Part shown: piece by piece, positions 42,201 to 45,200 of the stretch
How the letters are laid out: every line of letters starts with the position of its first letter
Position numbering within the stretch: the stretch's first letter is position 1
NCBI GenBank assembly: GCA_963402885.1
Contig: OY727103.1
Coordinates: 15,092,085-15,156,084, forward strand
DNA length: 64,000 nucleotides
Reading direction: 5' to 3'
DNA from: Antedon bifida
Lineage: Eukaryota > Echinodermata > Crinoidea > Comatulida > Antedonidae
Notes under the pieces: model-generated
Seen by the model: only the letters and a program-made list of their open reading frames with translations
Database searches by the model: none
Told to the model about the DNA's origin: nothing
Translations under genes and position numbers: made by a program

Positions 42201-45200
42201 GTTGATGATGTGATCTCATGGCAGTTGTTAGAGAAGCTCTACCAGTTAATAACCCTACTATAAACTTCTTTTGTATTCTTCTCAAGTTAATTTTATAGTG
42301 GTTAAGAATTGGTAAATTGCAAAAAAAAATGTGCCAGAACAGGTCTTGGTATATCATTTGTCAACCCCAATTAAATGATTAATATTATTTCATTTTTTTT
42401 ACCAGCCTGTACCTCATTTCAGATTATATTTTATATATTGCACACATTTTCTAAATGATAATTTGATAAAGAATGAAGCATGGAGATTGACATGTAGATG
42501 TTAAGATACTCAACACCAACACATAATAACACACTTGCACATAATATCAAACACAGCAACACTTACCACATAATTGCATGTTGTTACACACCTAATGGTT
42601 TATCAATAGATTTGATTCACTCAATTCAATAATATCTAACTTTATTTTATTCAGAATTCACAGGTATACAGTAGTTGTAGTTTAAGTTTATTAAAACATT
42701 TAAATCAATAATTTTGAATAAGATACTCTCACCTAATAAATCTTATGATTCAATTTGAAAACAGATTTAAACTTTCTCTTTATATGTATCCGAATAATGC
42801 ATATTAACCAATGGTTTTATTTCTATTAAAACCATTTATTCCATTTATTCATAAGGTATGGGTGGTACCGGACTTCAAACCATCTCATTGGGCCAGGGAC
42901 AAGGACCAATCGCTGCTACTATGATTGACAAGGTGTGTACTACACATTTTTTATCTCTATTCGTTCTGGCATCCTTCAGTTCAAAATGAAATATTGGAAA
43001 AGAAGTCTCTCCAAGTGTGCATAGCATGGAATGCCTAAGTTGCTTAATGGCAGTTGAATTTCACACTAATATGGAGCATTGAATTAATTTATTTTACTTA
43101 CAAATATATTATTACTTGCAGGCGGTTGATGAAGGCACCTGGGTTGTGTTACAAAACTGTCACTTGGCAACCTCATGGCTACCGACACTGGAGAAGATAT
43201 GTGAAGAAGTCATCACAGATCCTGACCGCAACAAGCCTACATTCCGTTTGTGGTTAACAAGTTATCCATCACCATCATTCCCAGTCTCAATCTTGCAGAA
43301 TGGGATTAAGATGACAAATGAACCACCAAAGGGATTACGAGCTAATCTCTTGAGATCTTATCTTAATGATCCTATCTCTGATCCTGTATTTTTTGATGGG
43401 TGCAATAAAAAAGAGGTTTGTTGTATTCCATGTCATAATAATAATATTCCATCAATTGCAAATGGCAAATGCATCAATGTGTTTACAATGACTTATATTA
43501 TGGATCTCTACGTAGGTTTGGAAGAAACTCCTGTGTGGTTTGTGCTTCTTCCACGGTGTTGTTCAGGAGAGGCGTAAATTTGGTCCATTGGGATGGAATA
43601 CACCTTACGAGTTCAATGAATCGGATCTTAGGATAAGCGTACGACAACTACAGGTTTGTGGCTTGTTATCTTGTTTAGATATATACATTCGCTGTTGGTT
43701 GACAGAATTTTCTTCGTTTTTTGTAACAGATTTTTCTACAATATCTTTATTTTTATTTTCTCGACAGATGTTTCTCAATGATTATGATGAGGTTCCTCTT
43801 GAAGCACTCGTCTACTTGACCGGTGAGTGCAACTACGGTGGTCGAGTGACCGATGACCAAGACAGACGGTTGATAATGAGCTTGCTTATAAATTTCTACA
43901 ACAAGAATGTCATTGATAAAGAGAAGTATAAGTTTTCTGAAAGTGGTGATTACTATTGTCCACAAGATGGTCAGTATGCCAGCTACTTGGAGTACATTAG
44001 GAGTCTGCCGCTCAGCCCACATCCTGAGGTTAGTACTGTACTTTTTATTATTTGAAAGATAGTGTGATCAGTTTTCAATCAAACATGTGTATAAACTGGT
44101 ACTGGCATGTGCTGACAGCAAGGCAATCTAACAACAGGTAGCTGAGTTCTGGAGATGAAAGGATTTATCTGTGGCTGCAACACGATCAATTCCATGCCCA
44201 TTAACAGACATCGCGCGTCACAGAGAATATGTACATAGTACAGTCTGTTGGTATTTGTCACAGCCACACATAAGATCAAAGGCCTATTACGAGTTCCTAT
44301 CTTGGCAAGGGGAGCTCAGCATCCTGTTGTTAGATTGCTTTGTATTAACCAATAATACTCTAAAAGTATTGTGTCAAATAAATAAGATTTGTGAAACTAT
44401 TTTTATATTATTATAGGTTTTTGGTTTGCATGAGAATGCAGACATAACAAAAGATCAGCAAGAAACGCAACAACTGTTTGATGGTATTTTACTTACTCTA
44501 CCAAGACAGGTAAAGAAAGAGTTAAACAATATATAACATATCTAAATAGTAATGTTATATAAAATCGGGTTTTTTTTATTGTCTGTATAAATAAAATATA
44601 CATATACAGAAATTCAGGATGCCAAAAAAAAATGTCATTGGGTTAAATCTGCTCTTGTAGTGGAGCTGTAGCTTGGTGGATAACATGCTTGCTCTCCAAT
44701 TCCAAGGTCTAGGGTTCAATCCTTACCTAGTGCCAGGGTTGTAACTCACGACTCTTTCAACTCCACTCCCTAAACCTCAAAGGAGACTTATTATTATTAA
44801 ATAGTTTATCCATCCTGTAATTTGCAAGTTACTCGCTTTTGGATGTGTATGAAATAAAAAAAACTAAAATAATTTATGAATCAGGAATGTATTTAAATAA
44901 AACTTTGGCCCTCCACAGGTTCATCTAACATCTAAACCAACAAATACCCAATATTCACTTTTACCTCGTGTAATTGTTCGTCCATGGGATGAATTGGTAA
45001 TTTATACACGTAACTTAATTTGGTTTTGGGTTGAGACATTTTAGGTATTTGCGTCAGCTATTTTCGGTTTCACTTAATTTTTACCATAAAAATCAGATCT
45101 TGAAGTTTAGTAAGCACGTGGGGTGGGGAAGCAATGGAGCTTCTGGCTTGTAGGAGGCACATGCAATTTTATTTTTTACATTTGTTGAGAATACTGACAC

